DNA of 64,000 bases from Streptomyces sp. NBC_01428 (GCF_036231965.1 NZ_CP109499.1:6510001-6574000), one strand, 5' to 3'; shown: positions 13,684 to 22,889, counted from the first letter of the stretch. The notes: a model not told the origin generated them from the sequence alone. A program made the numbers and translations.

Positions 13684-14603
13684 CACGCGGCACCAGCACC
13701 CTTCTCTGCGAGGGAGGCCGCCACGGCGGCCGGGGAGGAGGCCAGATAGGCGACGGCCTGTTCGGTGGAGCCCTCCTGCGAGGGGTGGTACGTGCGGCTC
13801 AGATAGCGGGGGATCGACCGGAGCATGGCGCCGGTGGACGGCAGCACGCCGCGCCTGCCGCTGACGTAGAAGTCCTTGAAGGTCGCGCGGCCGTCCGCCA
13901 GCGTCGGGTCGTTCTCCATGAAGAACCGGGATCCGCGCTGCCACAGGAACACGAGCGCGGTGAAGGCGGTCGCCCACGTCCGCGCCCGCCGCCGGTAGCT
14001 TCCGTCGACGTGCTGAAACAGCTCGAACGCCACCGAGCGGTGCTCGACCTCCTCGGCGCCGTGCCAGCGCAGCAGGTCCAGCATGGTCGGGTCGGCGCCG
14101 CGCCGGTCCAGCTCCCGCGCGTTCAGCACCCAGTCGCCGAGGAAGGCGGTGTAGTGCTCGATCGCCGCGATCAGGGCGACCCGCTCCAGCAGCCACCACC
14201 TGCGTGCCCTGCCCGGCGGCAGGGTCCGGTCGCCGAGCAGCTTCTCGAAGAGCCAGTCGACCTGCGCGGTGTACGGCGTCGGGTCGAGACCCAGCTCCTT
14301 GAGGTGCGGCAGCACCTCGTCGTGCGCCTGCGAGTGCATCGCCTCCTGGCCGATGAACCCGATGACGTCCGCGCGCAGCCGCTCGTCGCGGATCAGCGGC
14401 AGCACCTGCTTGTAGACGTGCACGAACCACCGCTCACCGGCGGGCAGCAGCAGATGCAGCACGTTGATGGTGTGCGTGGCGAACGGATCGTCCGGCACCC
14501 AGTGCAGCGGTGTGTCCTCCCAGGAGAACGACACCTTGCGCGCCTTGAGCGCCGTCCACTCGGACTCGACCGGCAGGGGCAGCCGGGCCTGCGTGTTAGA
14601 CAT
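13683..14603 (-). CDS. Predicted metal-dependent hydrolase, diiron-like (PF10118 type)
   Basis: A 306-residue helical protein. Three conserved clusters supply likely metal ligands: GQEAMHSQAHDE (about 84-95), AIEHYTAF (about 147) and GAEEVEHRS (about 178). The spacing resembles ferritin-like diiron proteins and the family annotated as 'predicted metal-dependent hydrolase'. Its stop overlaps the start of a ferredoxin-type reductase gene, which suggests an oxygenase-like enzyme fed by that reductase and not a simple hydrolase. This is inference; no substrate is evident. First gene of the operon that ends in the TetR gene. Confidence 0.8.
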   Translation of the reverse strand: MSNTQARLPLPVESEWTALKARKVSFSWEDTPLHWVPDDPFATHTINVLHLLLPAGERWFVHVYKQVLPLIRDERLRADVIGFIGQEAMHSQAHDEVLPHLKELGLDPTPYTAQVDWLFEKLLGDRTLPPGRARRWWLLERVALIAAIEHYTAFLGDWVLNARELDRRGADPTMLDLLRWHGAEEVEHRSVAFELFQHVDGSYRRRARTWATAFTALVFLWQRGSRFFMENDPTLADGRATFKDFYVSGRRGVLPSTGAMLRSIPRYLSRTYHPSQEGSTEQAVAYLASSPAAVAASLAEKGAGAA

Positions 14604-14741
14604 GGCGTCAATGTACTGACGGGTAGGCGCGTGGAGAACCCCTGTGGGCCGACTTATTTACGTACACGTCAGCAACCTGTGGCCGAAACGACGCTGTCGG
14701 CCACCCCGCCCGAGGTGGCCGACAGCGTCGAGGCGTCCGGT

Positions 14742-16679
14742 TCAGCGCAGTCCGCTGATGCCCCGGCCGTCCGCCAGGGTCCCCTTCAGCTGGGCCTGCG
14801 CCCCCTGCTTCGTCCGTACGGCGAGCAGTGGTCCCTCGGCCGAGCCGCGCACCCCGCCGCTTGCCGTGACCGACGCCGTGTCCTTGGTGCCCGCAGCGAG
14901 CAGATACCAGGACCCGGCGCCCGACTTCCACAGCACGCCGGCCAGCACGTGCGGGTCGCGGGAGCCGCACGCGGGGGAGTTCTCGGCCTTCGCCGCCACC
15001 GCCCCGTACGTCCCGCCGGGCGTGCGGAACTGGGCCAGCACCCGGGTTCCGCCACCCCGCCAGGTGTCGGCGCGGGTGCACACCCAGGTCGCCGAGCCGC
15101 TCGCGTCGGGCAGCGACTGCTGCGCGAACTGCCAGGCGTTCACCGACCGCACGCCCTGCGAGCGCACCGAGGCGAGGGAGCACGCGAAGGGCGCCCAGCC
15201 CCGCAGGTTCGCGGCGCCCGTCGCCTCCCGCGGGGCGGCGGGCCGGCCCGAGGTGAGGTGGGCCGGGATCAGCTCACCGAGGTCGCTGAGCAGCCGGGAG
15301 CCCGAACCGTCGTCGACCTGGAGCACGTTCCACGAGGTGCAGGCCCCGGTCTGCGGCGGGCCCGCCAGCGGCGAGGTGGAGCCGTCGGCGGACAGCGTGA
15401 GGTCCATCGTGCCGGTGTTCGGCTTCAGCAGATCGCGCTCGCCGGCCTTCTTGACCCAGGGCGCCGTCAGATAGCGGACGTTGCCGTCGGCGCGGCTCAG
15501 CACCACCGCGCTCGCCTCGGCCCCGCGCGCCCCGTCCACCCGCGCGAAGTCGAGGGCCGCGCCGCTCGTGCCGTCCTTCGGCTCGGCGTAGCGGGCGATG
15601 CGCAGACCGTCGTACAGGAGCACCACCCGGGCCTGGTCGACGGTGCCCGCGTAGAGCAGCTGGGGCGGTCCGGGCGGGGCGCCCGACGGGGTGCCCGGTG
15701 TCGCCGACACCTGGACGGACTCCCCGGGCCTCGCCCACACCGCGAGCGCGCGGCGCAGCAGCCCGCTGTCCTTGACGAGGTCGCCGCGCGCGGGCCACAC
15801 CGAGAAGTCGGTGCGTGCGGACGACTCCCAGGCGGCGGGCGCCACCCGCTCCAGCCGGGCCGGGTTCAACGCGGCCTCGGCGGCCGGGTTCTGCGCGTAC
15901 GAGGGGGCCGCGGCACCGTCCGGGCCCCAGCCGTCGCCCGGCAGGCCGAGCAGCGCGCCGCACACGGTCAGCGCGGCGGCGGCCGCGAGGGCGGCCCGCA
16001 GGTGCTGCCTGCGCCGCATCAGGTCGGTGGGCCGGGCGTGCAGCGAACAGGGGTCGAACTCCGGGGAGGCGAGCAGTGCGTCCCGCGCCTCGACGCCGGC
16101 CGCCTCCGTGAGCGCCGCCGTCGGGTCCGCCACGCCCGAGGCCGCCAGCATCCTGCGCAGCTGCGGGTCGGGCAGCTTCTCCAGGCCGCGCAGCACGTAC
16201 GCGGCGCGGCCGGGGCCGGAGAGCGTGGACAGCAGCTGGTCCAGGGCGAGTTCGTCGGCGCCGCCCGACCGCGGGAACAGCCGCAGGCCCCACACCTGGG
16301 GGAGCAGCGGCGGCAACTGGGACCGCTTCGGCCAGGCGCGCCGCTTCAGCGGCAGCCCGGCCTCCAGCGCCGAACGCACCACCTGGAGACGGACGAACGC
16401 GTAGCCCGGGTCGCCGTCACGGCCGCCGCCGCTCTGCTGCGCCGGGATGACCGACGCGTCGCCGGACGCCCGGCCGCGGGGCAGCGCGCGCTGGGTGAGG
16501 GCGTGCGCCGTCAGGACCCGCCGGTTGCGGCCGAGGCTCGGCGGCAGCACCAGATATGCGAGCCGGACCAGCCGCGGGTAGTGCTCGACGAGTGCCGCCT
16601 CGGCCTGCTCGACGTCGACGACCGTTCCGGAGGAGGCTGCGGGGCGTTTGGCTACATCCTGTGACTGCACGTTCAGCAA
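14742..16679 (-). CDS. Membrane protein with sigma-factor-like N-terminus and extracytoplasmic domain
   Basis: A 645-residue protein of unknown function. Residues about 25-70 (EAALVEHYPRLVRLAYLVL) look like sigma-70 region 2. Residues about 150-200 (STLSGPGRAAYVLRGLEKLP, then QLRRMLAASGV) look like a decayed region 4. A single membrane segment follows at about 222-240 (LRAALAAAAALTVCGALLG), then about 400 residues that should lie outside. The TTG at 16679 is the longest start; no strong ribosome site decides it. The sigma resemblance was read by eye and may be distant. A TPR gene lies 41 bases upstream on the same strand. Confidence 0.6.
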   Translation of the reverse strand: MLNVQSQDVAKRPAASSGTVVDVEQAEAALVEHYPRLVRLAYLVLPPSLGRNRRVLTAHALTQRALPRGRASGDASVIPAQQSGGGRDGDPGYAFVRLQVVRSALEAGLPLKRRAWPKRSQLPPLLPQVWGLRLFPRSGGADELALDQLLSTLSGPGRAAYVLRGLEKLPDPQLRRMLAASGVADPTAALTEAAGVEARDALLASPEFDPCSLHARPTDLMRRRQHLRAALAAAAALTVCGALLGLPGDGWGPDGAAAPSYAQNPAAEAALNPARLERVAPAAWESSARTDFSVWPARGDLVKDSGLLRRALAVWARPGESVQVSATPGTPSGAPPGPPQLLYAGTVDQARVVLLYDGLRIARYAEPKDGTSGAALDFARVDGARGAEASAVVLSRADGNVRYLTAPWVKKAGERDLLKPNTGTMDLTLSADGSTSPLAGPPQTGACTSWNVLQVDDGSGSRLLSDLGELIPAHLTSGRPAAPREATGAANLRGWAPFACSLASVRSQGVRSVNAWQFAQQSLPDASGSATWVCTRADTWRGGGTRVLAQFRTPGGTYGAVAAKAENSPACGSRDPHVLAGVLWKSGAGSWYLLAAGTKDTASVTASGGVRGSAEGPLLAVRTKQGAQAQLKGTLADGRGISGLR

Positions 16680-16720
16680 AACGAGCGAACGGGTGGATGG
16701 TCACCGGCCCCGCCGGGGGC

Positions 16721-17230
16721 TCAGGAGCCGGACTCCTCCGGCTCCACCAGCAGACGGGCGTAGTTCGCCATCGACCGCTGATAGCGGGGCAGATGAGGGG
16801 CCAGCGCGCCGATCACCAGGGCCAGGCCCTCGCGTTCGCGGCCGAGGTCGGCGAGGCAGAGCGCGAGGCAGGCGCGTACCGCGTCGTCCAACTCGTCCGA
16901 CGGCGCGACCAGTTCGGGGGTGAGGAGCTTGACACCCTCGTCCGCCTGTCCGATGTTGCGCAGCGAACTGGAGAGCTGGATCTTGGCGCGCCGCCCCTTG
17001 TAGCCGCTGAGGCCGCGGGCCAGGGCCTCGCGGTACAGCGGCACGGCCCGGTCCGAGTGGCCCGTCGAGTCCCAGGCGCAGGCCTGCTCGAAGGGGCCGA
17101 GGGGGCTGTCGGCCGGCAGTTCGGCGACCAGGGCGTCGATCACCGCCCGGAAGTCCGCCGCCCGCTCTTCCTCGTAGGTGTCGAAAGTGGCCCAGGCGGC
17201 CGCCGTACGCTCTTCCCAGTCTTCGTTCAC
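16721..17230 (-). CDS. Tetratricopeptide-repeat protein
   Basis: A 169-residue soluble protein built of TPR-like helical pairs: FEQACAWDSTGHSDRAVPLY, then LSSSLRNIGQADEGVKLL and a third at ACLALCLADLGREREGLALV. There is no enzyme motif; a protein-interaction role is likely. The GTG at 17230 is chosen because the conserved part begins NEDWEERTAAAW and a GAGGG lies upstream; longer frames run into the promoter region. It is 41 bases upstream of the sigma-like membrane protein gene on the same strand and probably shares its transcript. Confidence 0.8.
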   Translation of the reverse strand: MNEDWEERTAAAWATFDTYEEERAADFRAVIDALVAELPADSPLGPFEQACAWDSTGHSDRAVPLYREALARGLSGYKGRRAKIQLSSSLRNIGQADEGVKLLTPELVAPSDELDDAVRACLALCLADLGREREGLALVIGALAPHLPRYQRSMANYARLLVEPEESGS

Positions 17231-17388
17231 GAGTGACACCCTCGCACAGCTGTACCACCAGCGGTATCGGGTTCCCCACGCGGAAACGGCGTCCCGTTGA
17301 GCACGGGGCCGCCCGGAGCCGTACTCGAGGACAGAGCCCTGGCCGGGGCTCGCTTCGGCGTGAGCGCCGACAGGTACCGGAGGAACGT

Positions 17389-17826
17389 ATGAGGGTGACA
17401 CGCGAGAGGCTTCTGGCCGGGGCGGCCGTGGCCGTCCTGCTGACGCTGACCGGCTGCGGCGGCGGATCGGACGACAAGGCGGCCACCGCCCGGGAGACCG
17501 TGCCGGCCACGGCGACCGGCAGCCTGGAGGACCTGGCGGCCGAGGTGAAGTGCCGCCCCGACATCCAGACCGACGCGGACGAGATCCGCCAGGGGGTCTG
17601 CAAGGTCGACGCCGGAAAGTTCATCCTGGCGACCTTCGCCACCGACCGCGGTCAGCGCGAGTGGCTCAACGGGGCGAAGGACTACGGCGGTTCGTACCTC
17701 GTCGGCGCCAAGTGGGTGGCCGTCGGCGACCAGAAGACGGTCACCTCCCTGCGCGGCCGGCTCGGCGGAACCCTGGAGGAGGGCACCTCGCACGGAGGGC
17801 ACTCCGGTCACGAGCACAGCGGCTGA
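17389..17826 (+). CDS. Small secreted lipoprotein with His-rich tail
   Basis: A 145-residue lipoprotein of unknown function. The signal peptide ends in a lipobox (LTGCGGG, Cys about 21), so the mature protein is anchored to the outer face of the membrane. The body has two cysteines (VKCRPD and GVCKVD), possibly disulfide-linked, and the C-terminus is rich in histidine (HGGHSGHEHSG), which could bind metal. GGAGGA at 17379-17384 sets the ATG at 17389. It diverges from the TPR gene. Confidence 0.8.
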   Translation: MRVTRERLLAGAAVAVLLTLTGCGGGSDDKAATARETVPATATGSLEDLAAEVKCRPDIQTDADEIRQGVCKVDAGKFILATFATDRGQREWLNGAKDYGGSYLVGAKWVAVGDQKTVTSLRGRLGGTLEEGTSHGGHSGHEHSG

Positions 17827-17856
17827 CGAAGCGGAGCCTCCCCGGCCCGACGGGCC

Positions 17857-17888
17857 GGGGACTGGGGACTGGGGACTGGGGACTGGGG
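17857..17888 (+). repeat. GGGGACT tandem repeat, G-quadruplex candidate
   Basis: Five GGGG tracts (17857-17860, 17864-17867, 17871-17874, 17878-17881, 17885-17888) are separated each time by ACT. This exact pattern satisfies the usual intramolecular G-quadruplex rule. It lies between convergent genes, on the coding side of the lipoprotein transcript and just before a 15-bp hairpin. Confidence 0.85.
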
Positions 17889-17896
17889 ACACAAGA

Positions 17897-17929
17897 AAGC
17901 CGGTGGCGGGAGAATCCCGCCACCGGCTT
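17897..17929. terminator. Bidirectional hairpin terminator
   Basis: AAGCCGGTGGCGGGA (17897-17911) pairs perfectly with 17915-17929 over 15 bp, with loop GAA. The outer AA/TT pairs extend as short A and T stretches on either side. It separates the convergent lipoprotein and DUF1996 genes and can serve both. Confidence 0.88.
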
Positions 17930-17940
17930 CCTCATGGGGG

Positions 17941-19494
17941 TCACTTACAACGCTGGCCCTTGTTGATGCAGTTGACCATCTTGTTCATCAGGTTGTCGTC
18001 GAAGACGTTGATGAAGTCGTCGTGGTCGGTGGCCGCCTTGTGCAGCTGCTCGGGGAATCCGTCCACCGCGTAGGCGTTCTTGATCTGCCCGTTCTGCAGG
18101 GTCGGAGCACGGAAGCCGTAGACGAGGCGCATCGTCAGCTGCGGAATGGCCTTGAAGCCGTTGCCGCAGTTGCCCTGGGCGTCCGCGAAGGCCACGTGCG
18201 TGCGGTGGTTCGCGCTGTCGATGTTCACCCCGTCCCAGCAGCTCTGGAAGGCGAAGGTGCGTACCACGGTGCTGCCGCGCGGGCAGATCGGGTACTGCTG
18301 CGTGAGCTGCACCTTGTTCTCGAAGCCGGTGCAGGACCAGTGGGCGTTGGCGTTCGCGAGACCGTTGGTCGTGGTCTTCGCGTCACCCGTGATGATGCGC
18401 AGGAACTTCGGCATCGCGACGACCTGGCTCTTCGCGCTGCCGACGAACTTGATCTGCGCCTGCTTGACCTGCTGGATCTGGCCGACGTTTCCTTCCTTGC
18501 CACCGCCGTCGTTGTTCTGGTCGAAGTCCTGCGTACCGTTCTGGATACGCACGACCGGCCAGTAGTACGTCGACTTGTCACCCTGGTTGGCGCAGGTGGT
18601 CTTGGCCGCGGCGAACGTGTCGTTGTTGGCGAACGCGTCGTTCGACTGGTTGCCGACGTAGTCGTGCAGGTGGTGCGCGCCGTTGCTGACGCCGGGCGCC
18701 ACGATGACGTTGTCGGTGTTGAACTTCTTGTTCGCGTTCACGCCGCAGGACGTGGTGAACGTGCCCGTCGAACCGCCGGCCCGGGTCCGTGCCTTGCGGG
18801 GCACGTTCGCCTGGACCTTGGTGATGTCGACGAAGTCCGCGGCGAGCGGCCCGTTGCCGGCCTGACCGCCGTTGCCCGTCTGCTGTCCGCCGCCCTGCTG
18901 GCCGCCGGCGCTCGCGCTGGCCGAGGGCGAGGGAGCCGGGCTGGCCGTCCCGCCGTTGTTCTGGCCACCGTTGTTCTGACCGCCGTTGTTCTGGCCGTTG
19001 TTGCCCCAGCCGGCGTTGGTCTGGCTGGCGGGCGTCCCCGTGCAGGAGGACAGGCCGTCGAGCGAGGACGGTGCGTTTCCGCCGACCCGGCTGATCTCCA
19101 GCTTGATCCGGTCGATGATCACCGACCGGTTGTTCTTCAGCGGTCCGAGGATGGAGTTCTGGACGAAGCTCGCGTCCCTCGTCTGCGCGTCACGGGTGGT
19201 GGCGAGCCGCTGGTAGGCGGCGGTGATCTGCTGGTCCAGCGTGGCGAGTTCGCCGTCGACCTCACCACGGGCCTTGTTCGGCACGTTGGTCAGCTTCTGA
19301 CCGACGTCCGGACAGCTGATGGTGGCCACCTGAGCGGTGGCGGCCTTCGTGGTGTTGGGAGAAGAGTTCTCCTCGTGCGCCGAGGCGTAGAAGTTCGCCC
19401 AGACCAGTCCACCCCCGCCGATAGCGAGCGCTGCCGATGCGGCGATGGCCCGAACGGCCAGCGGCGAACGGCGTTTTCGTACGTTGCGTCCCAT
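17941..19494 (-). CDS. Secreted DUF1996-domain protein
   Basis: A 517-residue secreted protein. The N-terminal signal/anchor covers about 1-36 (basic RKRRSPLAVRA, then a hydrophobic stretch). A Cys-bounded helical module follows (about 60-150, ending SLDGLSSC), then a low-complexity linker of repeated GQNNG units and Ser/Pro/Ala (about 155-215). The C-terminal DUF1996 domain starts around residue 220 (VDITKVQANVPRKART), with GVSNGAHHLHDYVGN and CWDGVN. DUF1996 proteins occur in fungi and actinomycetes and are probably wall or polysaccharide related; the function is not established. GAGGAG precedes ATG 19494. Confidence 0.85.
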   Translation of the reverse strand: MGRNVRKRRSPLAVRAIAASAALAIGGGGLVWANFYASAHEENSSPNTTKAATAQVATISCPDVGQKLTNVPNKARGEVDGELATLDQQITAAYQRLATTRDAQTRDASFVQNSILGPLKNNRSVIIDRIKLEISRVGGNAPSSLDGLSSCTGTPASQTNAGWGNNGQNNGGQNNGGQNNGGTASPAPSPSASASAGGQQGGGQQTGNGGQAGNGPLAADFVDITKVQANVPRKARTRAGGSTGTFTTSCGVNANKKFNTDNVIVAPGVSNGAHHLHDYVGNQSNDAFANNDTFAAAKTTCANQGDKSTYYWPVVRIQNGTQDFDQNNDGGGKEGNVGQIQQVKQAQIKFVGSAKSQVVAMPKFLRIITGDAKTTTNGLANANAHWSCTGFENKVQLTQQYPICPRGSTVVRTFAFQSCWDGVNIDSANHRTHVAFADAQGNCGNGFKAIPQLTMRLVYGFRAPTLQNGQIKNAYAVDGFPEQLHKAATDHDDFINVFDDNLMNKMVNCINKGQRCK

Positions 19495-19706
19495 GGAACT
19501 CCTCTGACTTCCTTGCGGGGCATCGAGGGCGCCCGACAGGAGTGAAGCGGCTCCATTCCATACGCACGGGGCGGGTGGGGTGTTCAGAAACCCCAGAAAA
19601 TCTTAGAAGTTCGTGAGGTCAATTCGGGCACAATGGGCTCAGAAGCATCCGAATTCACGGGAGTTGATGTCGCTCAAAAGGTTTGAGGGCGCTTTTTGAC
19701 TGAAAT

Positions 19707-20363
19707 TCAGTGGGCGTCCCGGTCCAAATAGGCGAGTACCGCGAGGACGCGTCGATTGTCGTCGTCCGACACCTCCAGGCCCAGCTTGGCGAAGATGTTG
19801 GAGGTGTGTTTGGCGATCGCCCTTTCGGTCACGACGAGCTGCGCGGCGATCGCCGTGTTGGAACGCCCCTGCGCCATCAGGTCCAGCACCTCCCGCTCCC
19901 GCGGGGTGAGCCGTCCGACCGGCTGGTCCCCGACCGTCCGCCGGGCCAGCAGCTGCTGGATCACCTGCGGGTCCATGGCCGTGCCGCCCGCCGCCACCCG
20001 CCGTACGGCGTCGATGAACTGTTCCGCGTCGAACACCCGGTCCTTCAGCAGATAGCCGACCCCGCCGGTGCCGTCGGCGAGCAGCTCGCGCGCGTACAGC
20101 TGCTCGACGTGCTGCGACAGGACGAGCACCGGCAGCCCGGGCCGCTCGCGCCGGGCCCGCAGCGCGCACTGCAGCCCCTCGTCGGTGTGCGAGGGCGGCA
20201 GCCGTACGTCCACCACCGCCACGTCCGGCCGCAACTCCGCGAGTGCCTTGGTGAGTTCGGGTCCGCTCTCGACCGCCGCGGCGATCTCGAAGTCGTAGGC
20301 CTCCAGCATCCGGACCAGGCCGTCGCGCAGCAGGAAGAGATCTTCGGCTAGGACAACACGCAA
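19707..20363 (-). CDS. NarL/LuxR-family response regulator
   Basis: A 218-residue two-component response regulator. The receiver domain has the acidic pair (AED near 6-8), the phosphoacceptor Asp in VAVVDVRLPP (about 52) and the conserved Lys in YLLKDRVF. A C-terminal LuxR-type HTH starts at LTPREREVLDLMAQG and ends at TSNIFAKLGL. The start appears to be TTG 20363, overlapping the end of the sensor kinase gene by 16 bases, so the pair is translationally coupled. Target genes are unknown. Confidence 0.9.
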   Translation of the reverse strand: MRVVLAEDLFLLRDGLVRMLEAYDFEIAAAVESGPELTKALAELRPDVAVVDVRLPPSHTDEGLQCALRARRERPGLPVLVLSQHVEQLYARELLADGTGGVGYLLKDRVFDAEQFIDAVRRVAAGGTAMDPQVIQQLLARRTVGDQPVGRLTPREREVLDLMAQGRSNTAIAAQLVVTERAIAKHTSNIFAKLGLEVSDDDNRRVLAVLAYLDRDAH

Positions 20364-21619
20364 GGGATCTCCAGGGTGACCCGGGTGGGACCGCCCGCGG
20401 GGCTGCTGACGGCGAGGACGCCGTCGAATGTACCGAGCCGCCGCTCGATCCCGCCGAGTCCGGATCCGGCGCCGACGCGGGCGCCGCCCCGCCCGTTGTC
20501 CGTGACGGTGATCCGGAGCGTGCCGTCCCGGTGGTGCACGTCGATCCAGAGCCGGTCGGCACCGGAGTGCTTGACCGCGTTGGCCAGCACCTCGCTCACC
20601 GCGAAGTACGCGGCCGACTCGACCGGCGCCTCCACCCGCCCCGCCAGGTCCACGTCGACCTCGCTCACCGGGGGCAGGCTCAGCGCCAACGCCCTGATCG
20701 CGTCGCCGAGTCCGCGTTCGGCGAGCACCGGCGGGTGGATGCCCCGGACGAGGTCGCGCAGCTCGGTCAGCGCCTCGGCCGACGACCGCCGTGCCTGCGC
20801 CAGCAGGTGCCTCGCCCGCGCGGGGTCCTTCTCGATGAGGGCCTCGACCGTTCCCAGGTCCATGCCCACGGCGACGAGACGGGCCTGCGCGCCGTCGTGC
20901 AGGTCCCGCTCGATGCGGCGCAGTTCCGCGGCGGAGGTGTCCACGGCTTCGCGCCGCGTCTCGGTCAGCACCCGTACCCGCTCGGCGAGTTCACCCTCGC
21001 CGGGGGCCAGGACGGCACGGGTGACGCGGAAGTGGAGCCGCAGGAGGAGCGGGGAGAGGTACAGCGAGGCGGCCAGGAGCACGGCGCCGAGGGCCCCCGC
21101 CGCCAGGGCCGACGCCTGACCCGAGATCGGGACGAACCCGTACCACCAGCCGACCTGCGTGCCGTCCGTGAACACCCGCCACAGGCCGAGCGCGAGGGCG
21201 AAGCCCTCCAGCGGGTACAGGACCAGCGCGGCGGGCAGCAGCGCGGTGACGAACCCCGCGGTCATGTCGAACAGCAGCCAGCGCAGGTCCCGCCAGGTGG
21301 CCGGGTCCCGGAGCATCCCGAAACAGCGCGCCCAGGGGTTGGCCCCTTCGGGCAGCGGCCGGTAGGCGGGCCGGATCCGTACCCCGCACCACCGGGCCGC
21401 GACCAGCCGCCGTGCGTCGGCGAAGGCACGGACGGCGGTCAGTACCCGCGGTGTCGTGACGATCCCGACCCCGACGGGCACCAGCAGGAGGGACACGACG
21501 GTCAGGACGAACAGCCCGATCGACCCGGCCAGTCCCGTCACGGCGACCAACAGCCCCCGTGCGCCGGCCACCAGGGCCTCCCGCCCGCGGGCCCGGGCCT
21601 CGAACCTCTGCGACTCCAT
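20348..21619 (-). CDS. Two-component sensor histidine kinase (HisKA_3 type)
   Basis: A 423-residue membrane kinase. The N-terminal half has about four hydrophobic segments, in pairs near 20-55 and 120-190, forming a sensor region of the kind found in many Streptomyces NarL-type kinases. The dimerisation/phosphorylation motif is RIERDLHDGAQARL, with the His about residue 240. The C-terminal ATPase domain has ANAVKHSGA, TDNGRGG and GSGLGGIERRL. It phosphorylates the response regulator whose gene overlaps its 3-prime end. ATG 21619 is preferred over upstream in-frame starts because it begins the conserved MESQRFEARARG segment. Confidence 0.9.
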   Translation of the reverse strand: MESQRFEARARGREALVAGARGLLVAVTGLAGSIGLFVLTVVSLLLVPVGVGIVTTPRVLTAVRAFADARRLVAARWCGVRIRPAYRPLPEGANPWARCFGMLRDPATWRDLRWLLFDMTAGFVTALLPAALVLYPLEGFALALGLWRVFTDGTQVGWWYGFVPISGQASALAAGALGAVLLAASLYLSPLLLRLHFRVTRAVLAPGEGELAERVRVLTETRREAVDTSAAELRRIERDLHDGAQARLVAVGMDLGTVEALIEKDPARARHLLAQARRSSAEALTELRDLVRGIHPPVLAERGLGDAIRALALSLPPVSEVDVDLAGRVEAPVESAAYFAVSEVLANAVKHSGADRLWIDVHHRDGTLRITVTDNGRGGARVGAGSGLGGIERRLGTFDGVLAVSSPAGGPTRVTLEIPCVLS

Positions 21620-21771
21620 GCCCCGAGTCTCGCCGACCGACGCGACCACGTCACTGGGCCGGACCCCCTGCCGGGGGGTGGTGCCAGCAGCACCCCCCCG
21701 GGGACGGAGAGGAAGGGAAGGGGACGTGGGCGTGACGGCCCCCGCCCCGTCGCGAGCGGGGTCGTGGGGCC

Positions 21772-22776
21772 TCAGACGCCGAGGACCTTCGCCTCCACCG
21801 CGGGGTCGAGACCCACCGGCGGCCGGTCGGGCCGCAGGGGCGCCGTCCCGCCGCGCGACCGGAGCCACTCCCAGGTGTCGGCGACGGTCTCCCGCACGGG
21901 CCGGCAGCGGAGCCCGGCCGCGACCGCCCGGGAGACGTCCGCCGAGTGCAGGGCCCCGTGCAGCTCGCTCGCCGGCGGCACCCACACCGGCAACTGGGTC
22001 CACGGCTCGATCCCCGCGGCCAGAACGGTCTCCGGGTCGGTCCAGCGCAGCTCCGCGTGCCCGCCGGTGACCTCGGCGCACGCGTCGAGCAGCGCCCCCA
22101 TCGTGCTGTGACCCTGCGGACTCACCAGGTTGTACGCGCCGCCGAGCCCCGACTCCGCCGCCGTCATCGTCCACTGGGCGAGATCCCGCACGTCGACGTA
22201 CTGGAGCGGCAGTTCACGCGGGCCGGGCGCGAGGACGGGACCGCCCGCCGCGATCCGGTTCAGCCACCACGGCAGCCGCCCGATGTTCTCGTACGGCCCG
22301 AGGATCAGCCCGCACCGCACGAGCAGGGAGCCGTCCGCGCCGAAGGCGTCGAGCGCGGCCAGTTCGCCGCCCCGCTTGTCCCGCGCGTAGTCGGTCGCCT
22401 CCGCGTCCGGCGACGCCCCGTCCACGACCGGCGCGTCCTCGCCGTACCCGGCCTTGGGCGCCCACGCGTACACGGAACAGCTCGACACGTACACGTACCG
22501 GGAGACCCGCCCGGCCAGCAGGCGTGCGCCGTCCCGCACCACCCGCGGCGCCCCCGACCAGGTGTCGACGACGAGATCCCACGCCTCGGAGGTACCGGCG
22601 AGGGCGGCCAGTCCGTCCGGGGCGGTGCGGTCGCCCAGCAACGACCGCACGCCGGAGGGCGGTTCGTGCCGGCCGCGGTGGAAGACGGTGACCTCCCATC
22701 CCCGGCCGAGGGCCGCCTCCACGACGGCGCGCCCCACGAACTCCGTCCCGCCCAGCACCAGAAGTCTCCGTGTCAT
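21772..22776 (-). CDS. NAD-dependent epimerase/dehydratase family protein
   Basis: A 334-residue extended short-chain dehydrogenase/reductase. The N-terminal nucleotide-binding motif is LVLGGTEFVGRAVVEAAL. A YVSSCSVYAW segment gives the catalytic Ser region, and a Tyr in ATDYARDKRGGE gives the YxxxK-like motif with spacing altered to YxxDK. The acceptor substrate cannot be told from sequence; sugar-nucleotide or mRNA-binding relatives both exist in this superfamily. It lies 150 bases upstream of the sensor kinase on the same strand, and glnRII lies 113 bases further upstream. ATG 22776 begins the Rossmann strand. Confidence 0.85.
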   Translation of the reverse strand: MTRRLLVLGGTEFVGRAVVEAALGRGWEVTVFHRGRHEPPSGVRSLLGDRTAPDGLAALAGTSEAWDLVVDTWSGAPRVVRDGARLLAGRVSRYVYVSSCSVYAWAPKAGYGEDAPVVDGASPDAEATDYARDKRGGELAALDAFGADGSLLVRCGLILGPYENIGRLPWWLNRIAAGGPVLAPGPRELPLQYVDVRDLAQWTMTAAESGLGGAYNLVSPQGHSTMGALLDACAEVTGGHAELRWTDPETVLAAGIEPWTQLPVWVPPASELHGALHSADVSRAVAAGLRCRPVRETVADTWEWLRSRGGTAPLRPDRPPVGLDPAVEAKVLGV

Positions 22777-22889
22777 ACGGACGACTCTGCCCGCCGCACC
22801 CGGCCGGTGGAACACGAATCTGCTGACAGAAGATCCGGCCGGGGCGGCGGCGGACGGGTCACGGGCGAGCCGGTCGACCCGCGGTCAGG

